The notes: generated from the letters alone by a model not told the origin. Counted from the first letter of the stretch, positions 46,001 through 54,494 are shown. The stretch is 64,000 bases of DNA from Actinopolyspora alba (GCF_900112765.1 NZ_FOMZ01000002.1:1-64000), one strand, 5' to 3'. Translations and numbers: made by a program.

Positions 46001-48272
46001 AGCGGTCTACGCCGCGCTGAGTCACCCCGACTCGTTCACCGACGCGGTGCTGTTGGCGGTCAACCACTCCGGCGACAGCGACTCCACCGGGGCGATCTGC
46101 GGCAGCATCATGGGCAGCGCGTCGGGTGCCGAGCGAATTCCCGCGGAATGGCTGGAACCGCTGGAACTGCGCGAATCGATCGAGCGGCTCGCGCGGGACG
46201 CGGAGCTCGAGTTCGGCGCGGAGACGCCGCCCGAGCGTGACTGGGCGGAACGGTATCCGGTGGCCGACGGCGGAAAGGCCGGTGCGGTGGCGCCGAGGTG
46301 GCCGTTGCGGGAACGGGCGCTGGCCACGGAGCCGGGAACAGGTGCGGCGGACGAAGCCGGGCAGTCGAACGAGGCCGAGCACTCGAACGAAGCGGGAGCG
46401 TCGGAAGAACCCGCCGAGGAGACGGTCACGGCGGTGCCGAACGAGGACGGGACCGAGTCGGACGGTATCGAACAGGGCGGTGGGAAACCGGACGACGGGG
46501 AATCGTACGACGGGGACGAACGAGCCACGGTGGACGTGGAAAGCACGGACGGACAGCGGGACGCGGTCGGATCCGAGAGCACGCCCGTGGAGACGGCGGC
46601 CGTGGCGGACACGGCCGAGGAAGAAGCGGACGGGGTGGCCACCGCGGCGGACTTCGCGGGGAGCGACCTCCCGGCCACGGATTCCGTCCCCGAACCGGAG
46701 CAGGACGCCACGCTGGAGGCCGACGCCGCGTCGACGAGCGCGCGAACGGCGGAGTACCTGAACGCGGCGGAGCAGGCCACGGTGGATGATGAATTCCCCG
46801 ACGACGAAGAAAGCCGCACCGGCGAGAGCGCGGAAGACGGGGACGAGCGCGGTCGCCTGCCGTCGGAGAAGACCAACTCCGAGGGAACGTACGACCCGCC
46901 CCCCGGAACCCCGGCGCCGACGGGAGCCGCACCAGCGCCGGAAGCCGACGGTGCCGAGGGAACGAGCTCACCGGGGGAATCACCGGGAACGGAACTCTCC
47001 GCGGAGGAGACGCGGCTGCTGGCCGCTTGGCGCAAGCTCAGGGAGAGCCCCGAGGAGGTTCCCGCCGAGCTCGCCGGGGAGCTCCGCGAGCTGACCGCGC
47101 GGGCCTTCGGCGACGAACGGGCCGCGCTGCTGTTCGGTGAGCAGCCCGATGAATCCGCCGACTCCGGGGTGCTGGTGCGGGAAACCCCGCTGACCCTGGA
47201 CTTCGACGAGCGGCTGGCGGGGTGTGTGCTGGGGGCGGCCTGTGGTGACGCGTTCGGAGCGCCCTGGATGCTCGGACCGGCGGACCGGCTGCGACGTCCG
47301 GAATCGATCGGGTTGGCCGAGGCGTTCGGTGGCAGCGGGCGTGTCACGGCGGCGACGCAGCAACTCGCCTTCGTGCTGGCGGGAACGATCCGCGCCGACC
47401 TGCTCGGACGCGGGAGCGGAACCGGCTACGTGACCGACGTGCGGGAGGCGCTGCGGCACTGGGTCCGTACGCAGGGCGTGGCCATCGACCCGCCCGTCAC
47501 GACCGACTGGCTCTCGCACTGTTCCGAGCTCAACGCCCAGCGCTTCCCCGATCACGCCGGGACGGCCGCGTTGGTCGAACCGCGTGACGAGGACGAACTT
47601 CCCGGCCCGGCGGACCCGCCCAACGACTCGGCCGGATACCTGGCCACCGTGCGCGCGGCTCCGCTGGGTCTGCTGGCCGACGACACCGGCGCGGCCTTCA
47701 CGCTCGGCGCGCGAACGGCCGTGCTCACCCACGGCGCTCCGGACGGCTATCTGCCGGCGGGTGCGCTCGCCGCGCTGAACCACGAGCTGTTGGGGGGAAC
47801 GACGCTGGCCGAGGCCGTGGCCGCCGTGCTGACCGAACTGGACAAGTACGACGGCTGCGAGCACACGGCGGACGCACTTCGCTCGGCCGTTCGAGTGGCA
47901 CGGCGGGGAACACCGAGCGCCTCGGCGCTGCGTTCGTTGGGAACGGGATGGCACGGCCCGAGTGCGCTGGGAATAGGTGTGCTGGCGGCACTGTCGTACC
48001 CGGACTCCTGGCGCCGAGCCGTGGTGCTCGCGGCGAGCCACGCGGGTAACAGCGCCGCCACGGCGGCGGTCTGCGGTGCCGTGGTGGGGGTTTCCCGGGG
48101 GAGCAGCGCGCTGCCCGCGAAGTGGCTGGACCGCCTGGAGGTGCGCGAGGTCGTGGACCGGCTGCTCGCCGATCGCCGAGGTGTCGCTGACATCGCGCCG
48201 AACGGAAGCCTTCCGGCCTGGGCACGCGCCTACGTCACAGAAAACGAACGATCTTCACACCGTCAGCGGTAA
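43071..48272 (+). CDS. Giant T7SS-associated protein with three ADP-ribosylglycohydrolase (DraG) domains
   Basis: 1733 residues. (a) N-terminal domain resembling type VII secretion-associated proteins: 'ITPAMREQAAQQPNSWLYVVDP' and 'PNPNYRPSPVALRLPAP'. (b) SseB-like segment, 43370-43640. (c) Gln/Pro/Thr linker. (d) DraG domain 1 (about 43920-44950): 'AGDALGAPVEF', 'FTDDGQL', 'NHSGDSDSTAAICG'. (e) DraG domain 2 (about 45200-46225): 'VGDALGYPVEF', 'ISDDTRL', 'NHSGDSDSTGAICG'. (f) about 260 residues of E/D/T/A-rich linker. (g) DraG domain 3 (47210-48190) with metal motifs changed: 'VTAATQQL', 'SHAGNSAATAAVCG'. DraG enzymes remove ADP-ribose from proteins using two metal ions. Alternative start GTG 42999. 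No signal peptide, so cytoplasmic unless exported by T7SS. Confidence 0.85.
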   Translation: MNSQQPSRPVITPAMREQAAQQPNSWLYVVDPIFTDPNAEVPPWGFIGGFRVDEHGEITADFSPNPNYRPSPVALRLPAPTNDVERALQLTTTGYAPSQTLLGSLLEAELILFAQPQGEGLFTFEHPSGRNQLQVFTSEGHLPRNWTSWQRMTGRSLAELRPLGTDMQVNPASPSKVRVPCEDLIQAAGIPLRTNDAASRNGSEATTVVTGLGTRHRPDRSGGTTQSVPAQQSVPAQPTASQRAPAATAAPETRSTGAPNVAAGSAAPPGTTPAPADTRNDETGQRLLGSLLAAAAGDALGAPVEFYPLEQIRNRYGSAGVTDYDRDNQQGGSFTDDGQLMLFALEGFVRGHIAVRHGTAETPLPAVQLALQRWLHSQGYSWSRVAGPFSETHPEPDGWLVERPELFAVRSPASGSISALREFAASGRAGTVEEPLYYSDTHGAVLRGVGAALWSDDAAEVFRTAACAAALTHGEPDGYLPAGTFAVLLRELLWETPAPEALARARSVLGEHVAGSATERALAAAVNLAEHGRPTPERLKDVLGGGWTGPEALSIAVCALLSTESLADAVLLAVNHSGDSDSTAAICGALAGARYGRDALPGTWLRDLRGRETIEALGRDALLEFGAEPPDDPTWWHRYPGRRDGSELGFSTDFPVTVPDHSEPSTAEQPTAEEPATEEPAESADENAGSSTEEANDAEGRPGAADTSRKPVLGCLLGGAVGDALGYPVEFDSLRTIRDRFGPEGVTGLEPSGSDTAPISDDTRLTLFTLDGLIRAGHSMRRGLATDPVELVQHSYQRWLHTQGFESEEVTGPGCTEPDGWLLSRSELFDRRAPGTTRIEALRGFAAGERPGSSHNPLNESKGCGAVMRAAPAALWSADVDEVFRLGAETGMLTHGHPSGSLPAGTLAVLVRRLLEGDTLRRALDTALARLATWDGHEETTECLLRAEELVSLGEPGPEVIEQQLGGGWVGEEALAIAVYAALSHPDSFTDAVLLAVNHSGDSDSTGAICGSIMGSASGAERIPAEWLEPLELRESIERLARDAELEFGAETPPERDWAERYPVADGGKAGAVAPRWPLRERALATEPGTGAADEAGQSNEAEHSNEAGASEEPAEETVTAVPNEDGTESDGIEQGGGKPDDGESYDGDERATVDVESTDGQRDAVGSESTPVETAAVADTAEEEADGVATAADFAGSDLPATDSVPEPEQDATLEADAASTSARTAEYLNAAEQATVDDEFPDDEESRTGESAEDGDERGRLPSEKTNSEGTYDPPPGTPAPTGAAPAPEADGAEGTSSPGESPGTELSAEETRLLAAWRKLRESPEEVPAELAGELRELTARAFGDERAALLFGEQPDESADSGVLVRETPLTLDFDERLAGCVLGAACGDAFGAPWMLGPADRLRRPESIGLAEAFGGSGRVTAATQQLAFVLAGTIRADLLGRGSGTGYVTDVREALRHWVRTQGVAIDPPVTTDWLSHCSELNAQRFPDHAGTAALVEPRDEDELPGPADPPNDSAGYLATVRAAPLGLLADDTGAAFTLGARTAVLTHGAPDGYLPAGALAALNHELLGGTTLAEAVAAVLTELDKYDGCEHTADALRSAVRVARRGTPSASALRSLGTGWHGPSALGIGVLAALSYPDSWRRAVVLAASHAGNSAATAAVCGAVVGVSRGSSALPAKWLDRLEVREVVDRLLADRRGVADIAPNGSLPAWARAYVTENERSSHRQR

Positions 48273-48296
48273 CGGCCCGCGACGGGTCCCGCTAGG

Positions 48297-50774
48297 ATGA
48301 CGAACGCTTTGGACGAGAACACCCTGGAAGACGACGAGAAGCGATTACTGACCGCTCTTCGCGCACGCGAGAGCTCGCGTCGGAAACGGGCGGAATCGGA
48401 CGCGGCAGCCGATCCGACCACGTGGCTGGTGCGGAGCTGGCGGGAACTCGTGGCCGACCCGGCGGCAACGCCGCTCTGGGCCACCGGCCTGCGTTACCGG
48501 CTCGCCGCGGAGACCGCATCGGTCGGGAAACCGGGCTCCGACGTCTCCGGGGGACTGTTCGACGTGGACGGCTTCGTGGCGCGCTCTCCCGGTCGACTGC
48601 TGGGGATGCTCTACGGCGGCGCGCTCGGTGAGAGCGTCGCGCGGCAGGACAACCGGGGCACGGAGCGCACCGCCGCCCTGCTGTGCGCGCTGGACGGGCT
48701 GATCCACGCCCATGCCGAACTGCGAGAACTCGGGCGGGCCGATCCGCTGCGAGCGGTGCTCGCGGGACAACAGCACTGGCTGCGCAGCCGAGGCGCCCCC
48801 GTGCATCCGCCCGCCGAGCGGCACGGATCCACGTCGCCCCGGCTGTTTCGGCCGGACGATCCGCTGCTGGTGGGTTCCGGCGGTGGCGACCCGGTGATGC
48901 TGACGGTGCTGGCTCGGCTCGCACCGGACGACACACCGGCGAGCCCGGAACACCCGGGCAACGACGTCGAGTCGGCGGCGGCCGTGCCGCTCGGCGCGAT
49001 CGCCGCGCTGTGGGCCGAGGACGACCGGAGCGCTTTCCGGCTGGGCTGCGAGATCGCCGCCGTCACGCACGGCGGGGCGCGGGGTCATCTGCCCGCCGGG
49101 GTGCTCGCCGTCCTGGTGTTACGGCTGTTACGCGGCCACGGACTCGCGGAGGCGGCGGAGCTCGCCATCGGACTGTGCCCGGACCAGGACATCGCGGCGG
49201 AGCTGTCCGAAGCGGTGCGGCTGGCCGGTTTCCGACCGGCGGGCAGCCTGCCCAGTGCGGGAAACCTGGCGGCCACGGCCGACGGCGGCACCGGCAGCGG
49301 GGTGCTCGCGATCGCGCTGCGGGTGGCGCTGTCGGCCCCCGAGGACTGCGTCGCGGCGATCGACGTCGCCGCCCGTCACGGCGGGGACGCCACCACCTCG
49401 GCGATGCTGTGCGGTCAGCTGCTCGGCGCCCTGCACGGACCGGAACGGGTGAACCGCACCGGCGAGACCTCGCCGTGGATCGGGCCGCTGCTGGAACGCG
49501 TGGTCGCCGCTGCCGTCGTCGAGTTCGGGCCGGGTCCGGCGGATGTCACTCCTGCGGATTCCCCGCAGCTCGCGGATGCCCGACCGCCGACGGAGAACCT
49601 TCCGGGAGCATCCCGGAAGGAGGAGTCGACCGAGGACGGAACCTCCGACTGGGCCGCCGACGACGAGAGCTCCGTCGAGGCGGCGTGGCGACCGCGTTTC
49701 GTGCGGGCCGTGCTGGGGTGCGCCGTCGGGGAAGCACTGGGCGGGGCCGTCACGTCCGACAGCTGGCGCGAGATCAGGGACCGCTACGGGGAGGAGGGCC
49801 TGCGGGAGTACGTACCGGCCGGGCATCCCTCGGGGCGGATCGGCAGTGACACCCAGCTGCTGCTGTTCACCCTGGAGGGAACGATCCGGGCCGGAGTTTC
49901 CCGGCGCACGCTCGGCGGGGTGCGGCGCCCCACGCGGCACGTGCAGCACGCCTACCAGCGGTGGCTGCACACCCAGCACCTGAGCTGGCCCCGCGCGGCG
50001 GGCGAGTTCCTGTCCACCGCGTCCGAACCGGACGGCTGGCTGGTGGGGTTGCGCGGGCTGTTCCAGACCCGCAGTCCCGGCAGGACCATGATGCGCACGC
50101 TGATCGCCTTCGCGAAGGGGCAGCAGGCCATGGGCTCGCCGGAGGAGCCGATCAGCGACTCGGACGGCAGCAGCGCGCTGCTGCGGGCGGTCCCGGCGAT
50201 GTTGTGGAAGCCCCGGGCGCACGAGACCTTCCGGGTGGCCACCGAGACGGCGGCACTCACCCACGGCCACCCCACCGCCTGGCTGAGCGCGGGCACGCTG
50301 GGGGTGGTCGTCTCGCGGCTGTCCCGGGGCGAGGGGCTCTCGGAAGCCGTCGACGCGGCCGTGACCGAGCTGGGGCGGCATCCGGAGCACGAGGCCGTGA
50401 CACGCAGGATCGATGCGGCACGCAAGCTCGCCGAGTCGGGCATCGTCGAGCCGGAACGGCTGGAACGCACCCTCGGCACGGGGTTCAACGCGGCCGAGGC
50501 GCTGGCGATCGGGCTGTACGCGGCGCTGGTGGCCGAGGGGGACTTCGCGGCCGGGCTGCGCACCGCCGTGAACCACTCCGGCAACAGCGGGGTTTGCGGC
50601 GCTGTGACGGGCACGCTGCTGGCGATGTCGGCCGAGGATGAGATCCCCGAGCACTGGACGCACCAGCTCGAACTCGGCGAAACCGTCCGATCGCTGGCCG
50701 AGGACGGCTGCCTGGAGTTCGGCCCGAACCCGCCGGAGACCCCGGAGTGGTTCGAGCGCTACCCCGCTTCCTGA
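48297..50774 (+). CDS. Second DraG-array protein, two degenerate ADP-ribosylglycohydrolase domains
   Basis: 825 residues, 24 bp after the giant gene, same strand, so co-transcribed. Domain 4 (about 48600-49530) keeps the fold text ('GMLYGGALGESVAR', 'AALLCALDGLIHA', 'THGGARGHLPAGVLAVL') but not the acidic metal ligands ('NRGTERTAAL', 'RHGGDATTSAMLCG'). Domain 5 (about 49690-50740) keeps 'GSDTQLLLFTLEG' and 'EPDGWL' but has 'NHSGNSGVCG' in place of the second metal motif. The start 'EDDEKRLLTALRARES' resembles the helical lead-in of domain 3 upstream. It may be a non-catalytic partner of the first protein. Confidence 0.82.
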   Translation: MTNALDENTLEDDEKRLLTALRARESSRRKRAESDAAADPTTWLVRSWRELVADPAATPLWATGLRYRLAAETASVGKPGSDVSGGLFDVDGFVARSPGRLLGMLYGGALGESVARQDNRGTERTAALLCALDGLIHAHAELRELGRADPLRAVLAGQQHWLRSRGAPVHPPAERHGSTSPRLFRPDDPLLVGSGGGDPVMLTVLARLAPDDTPASPEHPGNDVESAAAVPLGAIAALWAEDDRSAFRLGCEIAAVTHGGARGHLPAGVLAVLVLRLLRGHGLAEAAELAIGLCPDQDIAAELSEAVRLAGFRPAGSLPSAGNLAATADGGTGSGVLAIALRVALSAPEDCVAAIDVAARHGGDATTSAMLCGQLLGALHGPERVNRTGETSPWIGPLLERVVAAAVVEFGPGPADVTPADSPQLADARPPTENLPGASRKEESTEDGTSDWAADDESSVEAAWRPRFVRAVLGCAVGEALGGAVTSDSWREIRDRYGEEGLREYVPAGHPSGRIGSDTQLLLFTLEGTIRAGVSRRTLGGVRRPTRHVQHAYQRWLHTQHLSWPRAAGEFLSTASEPDGWLVGLRGLFQTRSPGRTMMRTLIAFAKGQQAMGSPEEPISDSDGSSALLRAVPAMLWKPRAHETFRVATETAALTHGHPTAWLSAGTLGVVVSRLSRGEGLSEAVDAAVTELGRHPEHEAVTRRIDAARKLAESGIVEPERLERTLGTGFNAAEALAIGLYAALVAEGDFAAGLRTAVNHSGNSGVCGAVTGTLLAMSAEDEIPEHWTHQLELGETVRSLAEDGCLEFGPNPPETPEWFERYPAS

Positions 50775-50901
50775 GCGGCGGAACTCACGGTGCGCACGCG
50801 GTCACGGCCGTGCCGCAGGGGTGTCCCACAGTTCACGGGAATCGGACCGCCGTTCGCGGGCGGATCAGTGGGAGAGCGAGACGACAGGAGCGTTTTCAGC
50901 G

Positions 50902-51144
50902 ATGCGGCGAACGAACCGCGGAACGAACCAGATCCACCTCTTCCTGCTGATCGCCGTAGGAGCGCTTTTCCCGCTGCTGGCGGAGTGGACGCTCGGCCCC
51001 GCGGAAAAGGCGCCCTGGTGGTCGCTCATCGCGCTGGCGACGCCGCTGTTCGGATGCTTCTCCCTGATTCTCCTGGGCACCACCAAAGCGATCCAGCGCA
51101 AGGATCAGAGCAAGAACACAGCTCACCGGGAGAGCCGTGCATAA
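50902..51144 (+). CDS. Small two-helix membrane protein downstream of DraG array
   Basis: 80 residues: two helices ('IHLFLLIAVGALFPLLAEWTL' and 'WWSLIALATPLFGCFSLILL') and a basic tail. AGGAG is upstream but spaced about 13 bases. 127 bp after the DraG gene on the same strand; may be in the operon. No family recognised. Confidence 0.6.
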   Translation: MRRTNRGTNQIHLFLLIAVGALFPLLAEWTLGPAEKAPWWSLIALATPLFGCFSLILLGTTKAIQRKDQSKNTAHRESRA

Positions 51145-51193
51145 CTCTCCGCATCGCCGAAGTACCACGAACCGTCGAATGCGAAGCCAGTCC

Positions 51194-52423
51194 TCACTCA
51201 TTCGCGCCGGAGAGGCGTCGTAGCCGGTGTCTGAGGTGCTGTCGCTCGGCGAGATTGACGGTGGCGGCGATGGCTCGCCGGTAAGCGTTCGCCGCGTCCT
51301 CGGGTCTGTTGGCCTGCTCCAGTAGGTGTGCTCGTACGGCGTTGAGCCGGGGAAGGCGGGAATGCTCGGCTTCCAGCACATCGATCTGAGCGAGCGCGGT
51401 GTCGTTTCCGTCGACCATGGCCTGGGCAACGATGCGGTTGAGAGTGATCGTGGGGTTGCCGTGACCTGTCACGAGTTCGAGGACCCGGTAGAGCGCGAGG
51501 ATCTCGTCCCAGTCCGTTGTCGCGATGTCGGGGGCTTCGGCGTGCAGGGCCGCGATGCATGCCTGGAGCAGGTAAGGGCCTGGTTCGGCACCTGGAGCGG
51601 CTTGTTCGACGAGCTCGGTTCCCTCGTCGATCAGTTCCCGGTCCCACAACGTACGATCCTGCTCGTCGAACGGCTTGAGGTTTCCGTCCGGCCCTACTCG
51701 GGAGGGGTGGCGGGACTCGCTGAGCAGCATCAACGCGAGGAGCCCCGCGACCTCGGTGGATTCGGGAAGGCTGCCGCGAAGGAGTCGGGTCAGGTGAATC
51801 GCCTCCGCGGCGAGATCCGCGTCGCGGGGTGGTGCGCCGGTGGTTGTGTGGTGTGCCTCGGTGAACATCACGTAGAGCACGTCGAGCACGGCGGTGACGC
51901 GCTCCGCGGCGTGTTCGGGGGACGGGACGGGCCGGCCGAGTTCGGAGACTCGCCGCTTGGCCCGTGTGATCCGTTGGGCGATGGTGCTCTCGGGGACCTG
52001 GTAGACATTGGCGATCTGTGCCGTGGTCAGTCCGGCGACGGCCCGTAGGGTCAACGCGACCTGTCCGGAGCGTGGCAGGTCGGGGTGGCAGCACAGCTGC
52101 AGCACCAGCAGCGAGTCGTCACGCTGGGCTGCCTCCGGCGCCACGGGAGGATGCGACGACGCGGCACGCGTCTCGCGATGGCGGCGCCGGGCGTCGCTGC
52201 GGGCGTGGTCGGCATAGCGACGGCGGGCGGTCGCCGTGAGCCACCCCAGCGGGTCGTCCGGGAGCTGTGTCGGCCATCGCTGGTACGCGTGCAGGATTGC
52301 CTCCTGGACGGCGTCTTCGCACAGGTCGAACCGGGCGCTGCCGTAGGTGCGCACCAGCCGGGCGAGGGCCTGTCGCGTGAGTTCACGCCACAGCCCCTCG
52401 CCCGTGCGGGGATCGGCAGTCAC
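51194..52423 (-). CDS. ECF42-family sigma factor with C-terminal TPR-like extension
   Basis: 409 residues. Region 2 'YGSARFDLCEDAVQEAILHAYQRWP' and 'DPLGWLTATARRRYADHARSD'; region 4 'LTLRAVAGLTTAQIANVYQVPESTIAQRITRAKRRV'. The last about 200 residues (DUF6596, TPR-like; 'LTRLLRGSLPESTEVAGLLALMLL', 'AVRAHLLEQANRPEDAANAYRRAI') mark the ECF42 group. Group members are typically paired with DGPF proteins instead of an anti-sigma factor; the partner gene is directly upstream with a 4-bp overlap. Confidence 0.92.
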   Translation of the reverse strand: MTADPRTGEGLWRELTRQALARLVRTYGSARFDLCEDAVQEAILHAYQRWPTQLPDDPLGWLTATARRRYADHARSDARRRHRETRAASSHPPVAPEAAQRDDSLLVLQLCCHPDLPRSGQVALTLRAVAGLTTAQIANVYQVPESTIAQRITRAKRRVSELGRPVPSPEHAAERVTAVLDVLYVMFTEAHHTTTGAPPRDADLAAEAIHLTRLLRGSLPESTEVAGLLALMLLSESRHPSRVGPDGNLKPFDEQDRTLWDRELIDEGTELVEQAAPGAEPGPYLLQACIAALHAEAPDIATTDWDEILALYRVLELVTGHGNPTITLNRIVAQAMVDGNDTALAQIDVLEAEHSRLPRLNAVRAHLLEQANRPEDAANAYRRAIAATVNLAERQHLRHRLRRLSGANE

Positions 52424-52788
52424 CCGTCCCCCAGGTCGGCGAACATCACCGGACGTAGCTCGAGCGCGAGGCCGGGGATGTTCGCATCGGGGATCCGCTC
52501 GGCGAGCTCCACCGCGCGGGCCTCGTCCGCGACATCGATGAGGTAGAAGCCTCCCATGAACTCCTTGCTCTCGACGAACGGCCCATCGGTCACCTCGGGC
52601 CCGCTCCCGGAGCTGCGAATGACCTTCGACTGACTGGGGTCGGCGAGGGCCTGAGTGGCGATGAACTCACCTCGCTCCTTGGCCTCGGCCATGAACGCGC
52701 CGTGTCCTTCCTGGAGCTGCCGCTGCTGCTCGTCGGTGAGCTGCTCCAGCACCGCCGGATCGACCTGCATCAGGATCAAGTACTTCAC
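52420..52788 (-). CDS. DGPF/YCII-family protein, partner of the ECF42 sigma factor
   Basis: 122 residues from GTG 52788, six bases after GAGGAGG. 'KYLILMQVDPAVLEQLTDEQ' and 'VTDGPFVESKEFMGGFYLIDV' are the DGPF-domain hallmarks. Overlaps the sigma gene start (ATGA). Such genes are usual targets and partners of ECF42 sigma factors; their biochemical role is not settled. Confidence 0.92.
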   Translation of the reverse strand: MKYLILMQVDPAVLEQLTDEQQRQLQEGHGAFMAEAKERGEFIATQALADPSQSKVIRSSGSGPEVTDGPFVESKEFMGGFYLIDVADEARAVELAERIPDANIPGLALELRPVMFADLGDG

Positions 52789-53029
52789 CGTTTCCTCCTC
52801 GGTAAGTGGACCGCCCTTGTGGCGACTCACCAGAGGGTCGTCACCGAGCCGGCGAACACGACACCACGCGATCAAGATTTTCATCCGGGAGTTTCCGCCA
52901 CCGCGCACCGCCCCGTCCGAGGGTTCGATCCCACGGCCGTGCTCCGGCTGACCCGCTCGTGAACGCTGACCGGCTCGTTCGACGAGCACACCGTGGTGAC
53001 ACACCACGAGTACGGCTAGGCTGCGGCGC

Positions 53030-53806
53030 ATGGCTGACGAACTCGTGCACCGCGAGGTGGCAGGCGGCATCGCCACGATCACGCTGGACTCGCCGCACAA
53101 CCGCAATGCGCTGTCCGCGCAGCTGCGCGGGGAGCTGCTGGCGGCGCTGCGGAACTCGATCGACGACGAGACGGTGCGGGTGATCCTGCTGACCCACACC
53201 GGCACCGTCTTCTGCGCGGGCATGGATCTCAAGGAGTCCCGTTCGGAGAGCGCGGAGAACCAGGGGATCAACGAGGTCCCCGGCCTGCTGGAGTGCGTCC
53301 GGAACAGCCCGAAGCCGGTGGTGGCCAAACTGAGCGGCCCCGCGCGGGCCGGTGGCATCGGGATCGTGGCCGCCTGCGACATCGCCGTCGCCGTCGAGGG
53401 CGCCACCTTCGCGTTCAGCGAGGTGCGGATCGGGGTCGTCCCCGCGGTGATCTCGGTGACCGTGCTGCCCAGGCTGCACGCCCGGCAGGCCCACGAACTG
53501 TTCCTGACCGGGGAGACCTTCGACGCGAAGCGGGCCGAGGCGATCGGACTGCTCAACGCGGCGGTTCCGGAGTCGGAACTGGACAGCGCCGTGGAGCGCT
53601 ACCTCGACATGCTGGCGAGGGGCGGACCGAACGCGATGGCGGCGACGAAGGAGATGCTGCGGCAACCCCGTCCGGACGACGTGGACAAGGCTTTCGCCGA
53701 CATGCTGCGGTTGTCCGCCGAGCACTTCGCGGGCGAGGAGGGCCAGGAGGGCATGCGGGCCTTCGCCGAGAAGCGCTCCCCGAACTGGGTCCCCGACCGG
53801 AGCTGA
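53030..53806 (+). CDS. Enoyl-CoA hydratase/isomerase-family protein
   Basis: 258 residues. 'DSPHNRNALSAQL' and 'VFCAGMDLKES' (oxyanion hole), 'GPARAGGIGIVAACDIAVAVEGATFAFSEVRIGVVPA' (second oxyanion and catalytic region). The position of one catalytic Glu is Ala/Gly and the other falls in SEVRIG, so substrate and exact reaction are open. It stands alone between divergent and convergent genes, not in the valine cluster 3 kb away. Confidence 0.88.
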   Translation: MADELVHREVAGGIATITLDSPHNRNALSAQLRGELLAALRNSIDDETVRVILLTHTGTVFCAGMDLKESRSESAENQGINEVPGLLECVRNSPKPVVAKLSGPARAGGIGIVAACDIAVAVEGATFAFSEVRIGVVPAVISVTVLPRLHARQAHELFLTGETFDAKRAEAIGLLNAAVPESELDSAVERYLDMLARGGPNAMAATKEMLRQPRPDDVDKAFADMLRLSAEHFAGEEGQEGMRAFAEKRSPNWVPDRS

Positions 53807-53877
53807 CCCCGCACCGGGACACCATAGGCCGAACTCCCACCACGCCCGCAGGGTGAATCACGACCGCTCACGCAATC

Positions 53878-54010
53878 GGCACCGCCGCGGGTTCTCCCGT
53901 GCGGCTCTCGCGAGGACGTCGGAGACGTTGTGTAGTACCTACCCGATGTCTCCGGCACCGCAGCGAGAGCCGTGCGAGAGGTTCCGCCAACTGAGCACCC
54001 ACGCAGCCGG
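53878..54010. repeat. Structured intergenic repeat, copy 1
   Basis: About 130 bp that folds into a long nested hairpin: outer CGGCTCTCGC (53902-53911) with GCGAGAGCCG; middle CGGAGAC with GTCTCCG; inner GTAG with CTAC, around the conserved GTTGTGTAG...CTACCCGA loop. A related phrase 'CGAACTCCCACCACGCCCG' precedes it from 53829. Copy 2 is at 55188-55313, same orientation. It lies after the enoyl-CoA hydratase gene and before the convergent barstar gene end. Confidence 0.8.
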
Positions 54011-54025
54011 AGCCGAGGAACCGTG

Positions 54026-54448
54026 TCAGTCCGTAGTGCAGACGGCGCGGAACACTCGTTCGCCGGACTCCTGCGCCGCGGCCACCAGCACCGAACCGAT
54101 GCCGCGATACGCCTTGGGGTCGTGCTCGGCCAGCACCCGGTGGCCGGACCAGATCAACACGTGCTCCCCCTTCGGGAGCCAGGACAGGTCGATCAGGCAG
54201 TCGTAGAGCGCGTCGAGATTACGTCCGGCCCATTCCGGGAACGAGAGCTGGGCGGCGATCGCGCACAGCATCATGCGCTTGTTGACCAGCTCGCTGCCGT
54301 CGACCACGTGGGGATAGCCCCCCTCCGAGCGGGCCTGCTCGACCGCCTGCGCGGTGGTGCCCACGACGGGCAGCGGGGCGGGCTCGATCACTGACGTGTC
54401 CTTCCTGGCGTGTCGCTTCAGGAAGCCTACCGCATTCATCATCATCAA
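54026..54448 (-). CDS. Barstar-family protein (orphan)
   Basis: 140 residues; the start is a run of ATG codons, and later starts are possible. The barstar core 'FPEWAGRNLDALYDCLIDLSWLP' and 'HVLIWSGHRVLAEHD' is clear. Barstar inhibits barnase-type ribonucleases. No barnase-like RNase gene is adjacent. It is third of a minus-strand trio with the two tiny membrane genes at 54495-54896. Confidence 0.85.
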   Translation of the reverse strand: MMMMNAVGFLKRHARKDTSVIEPAPLPVVGTTAQAVEQARSEGGYPHVVDGSELVNKRMMLCAIAAQLSFPEWAGRNLDALYDCLIDLSWLPKGEHVLIWSGHRVLAEHDPKAYRGIGSVLVAAAQESGERVFRAVCTTD

Positions 54449-54494
54449 CCGTGCGATTCAATCCTGCCGGATCGGTGCCTGGAGTCCACGACGC

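Noticed and set aside
43536-46382. Long minus-strand frames antisense to the DraG gene
   Set aside because: No motifs, composition typical of antisense shadow; the plus strand has clear domain structure.
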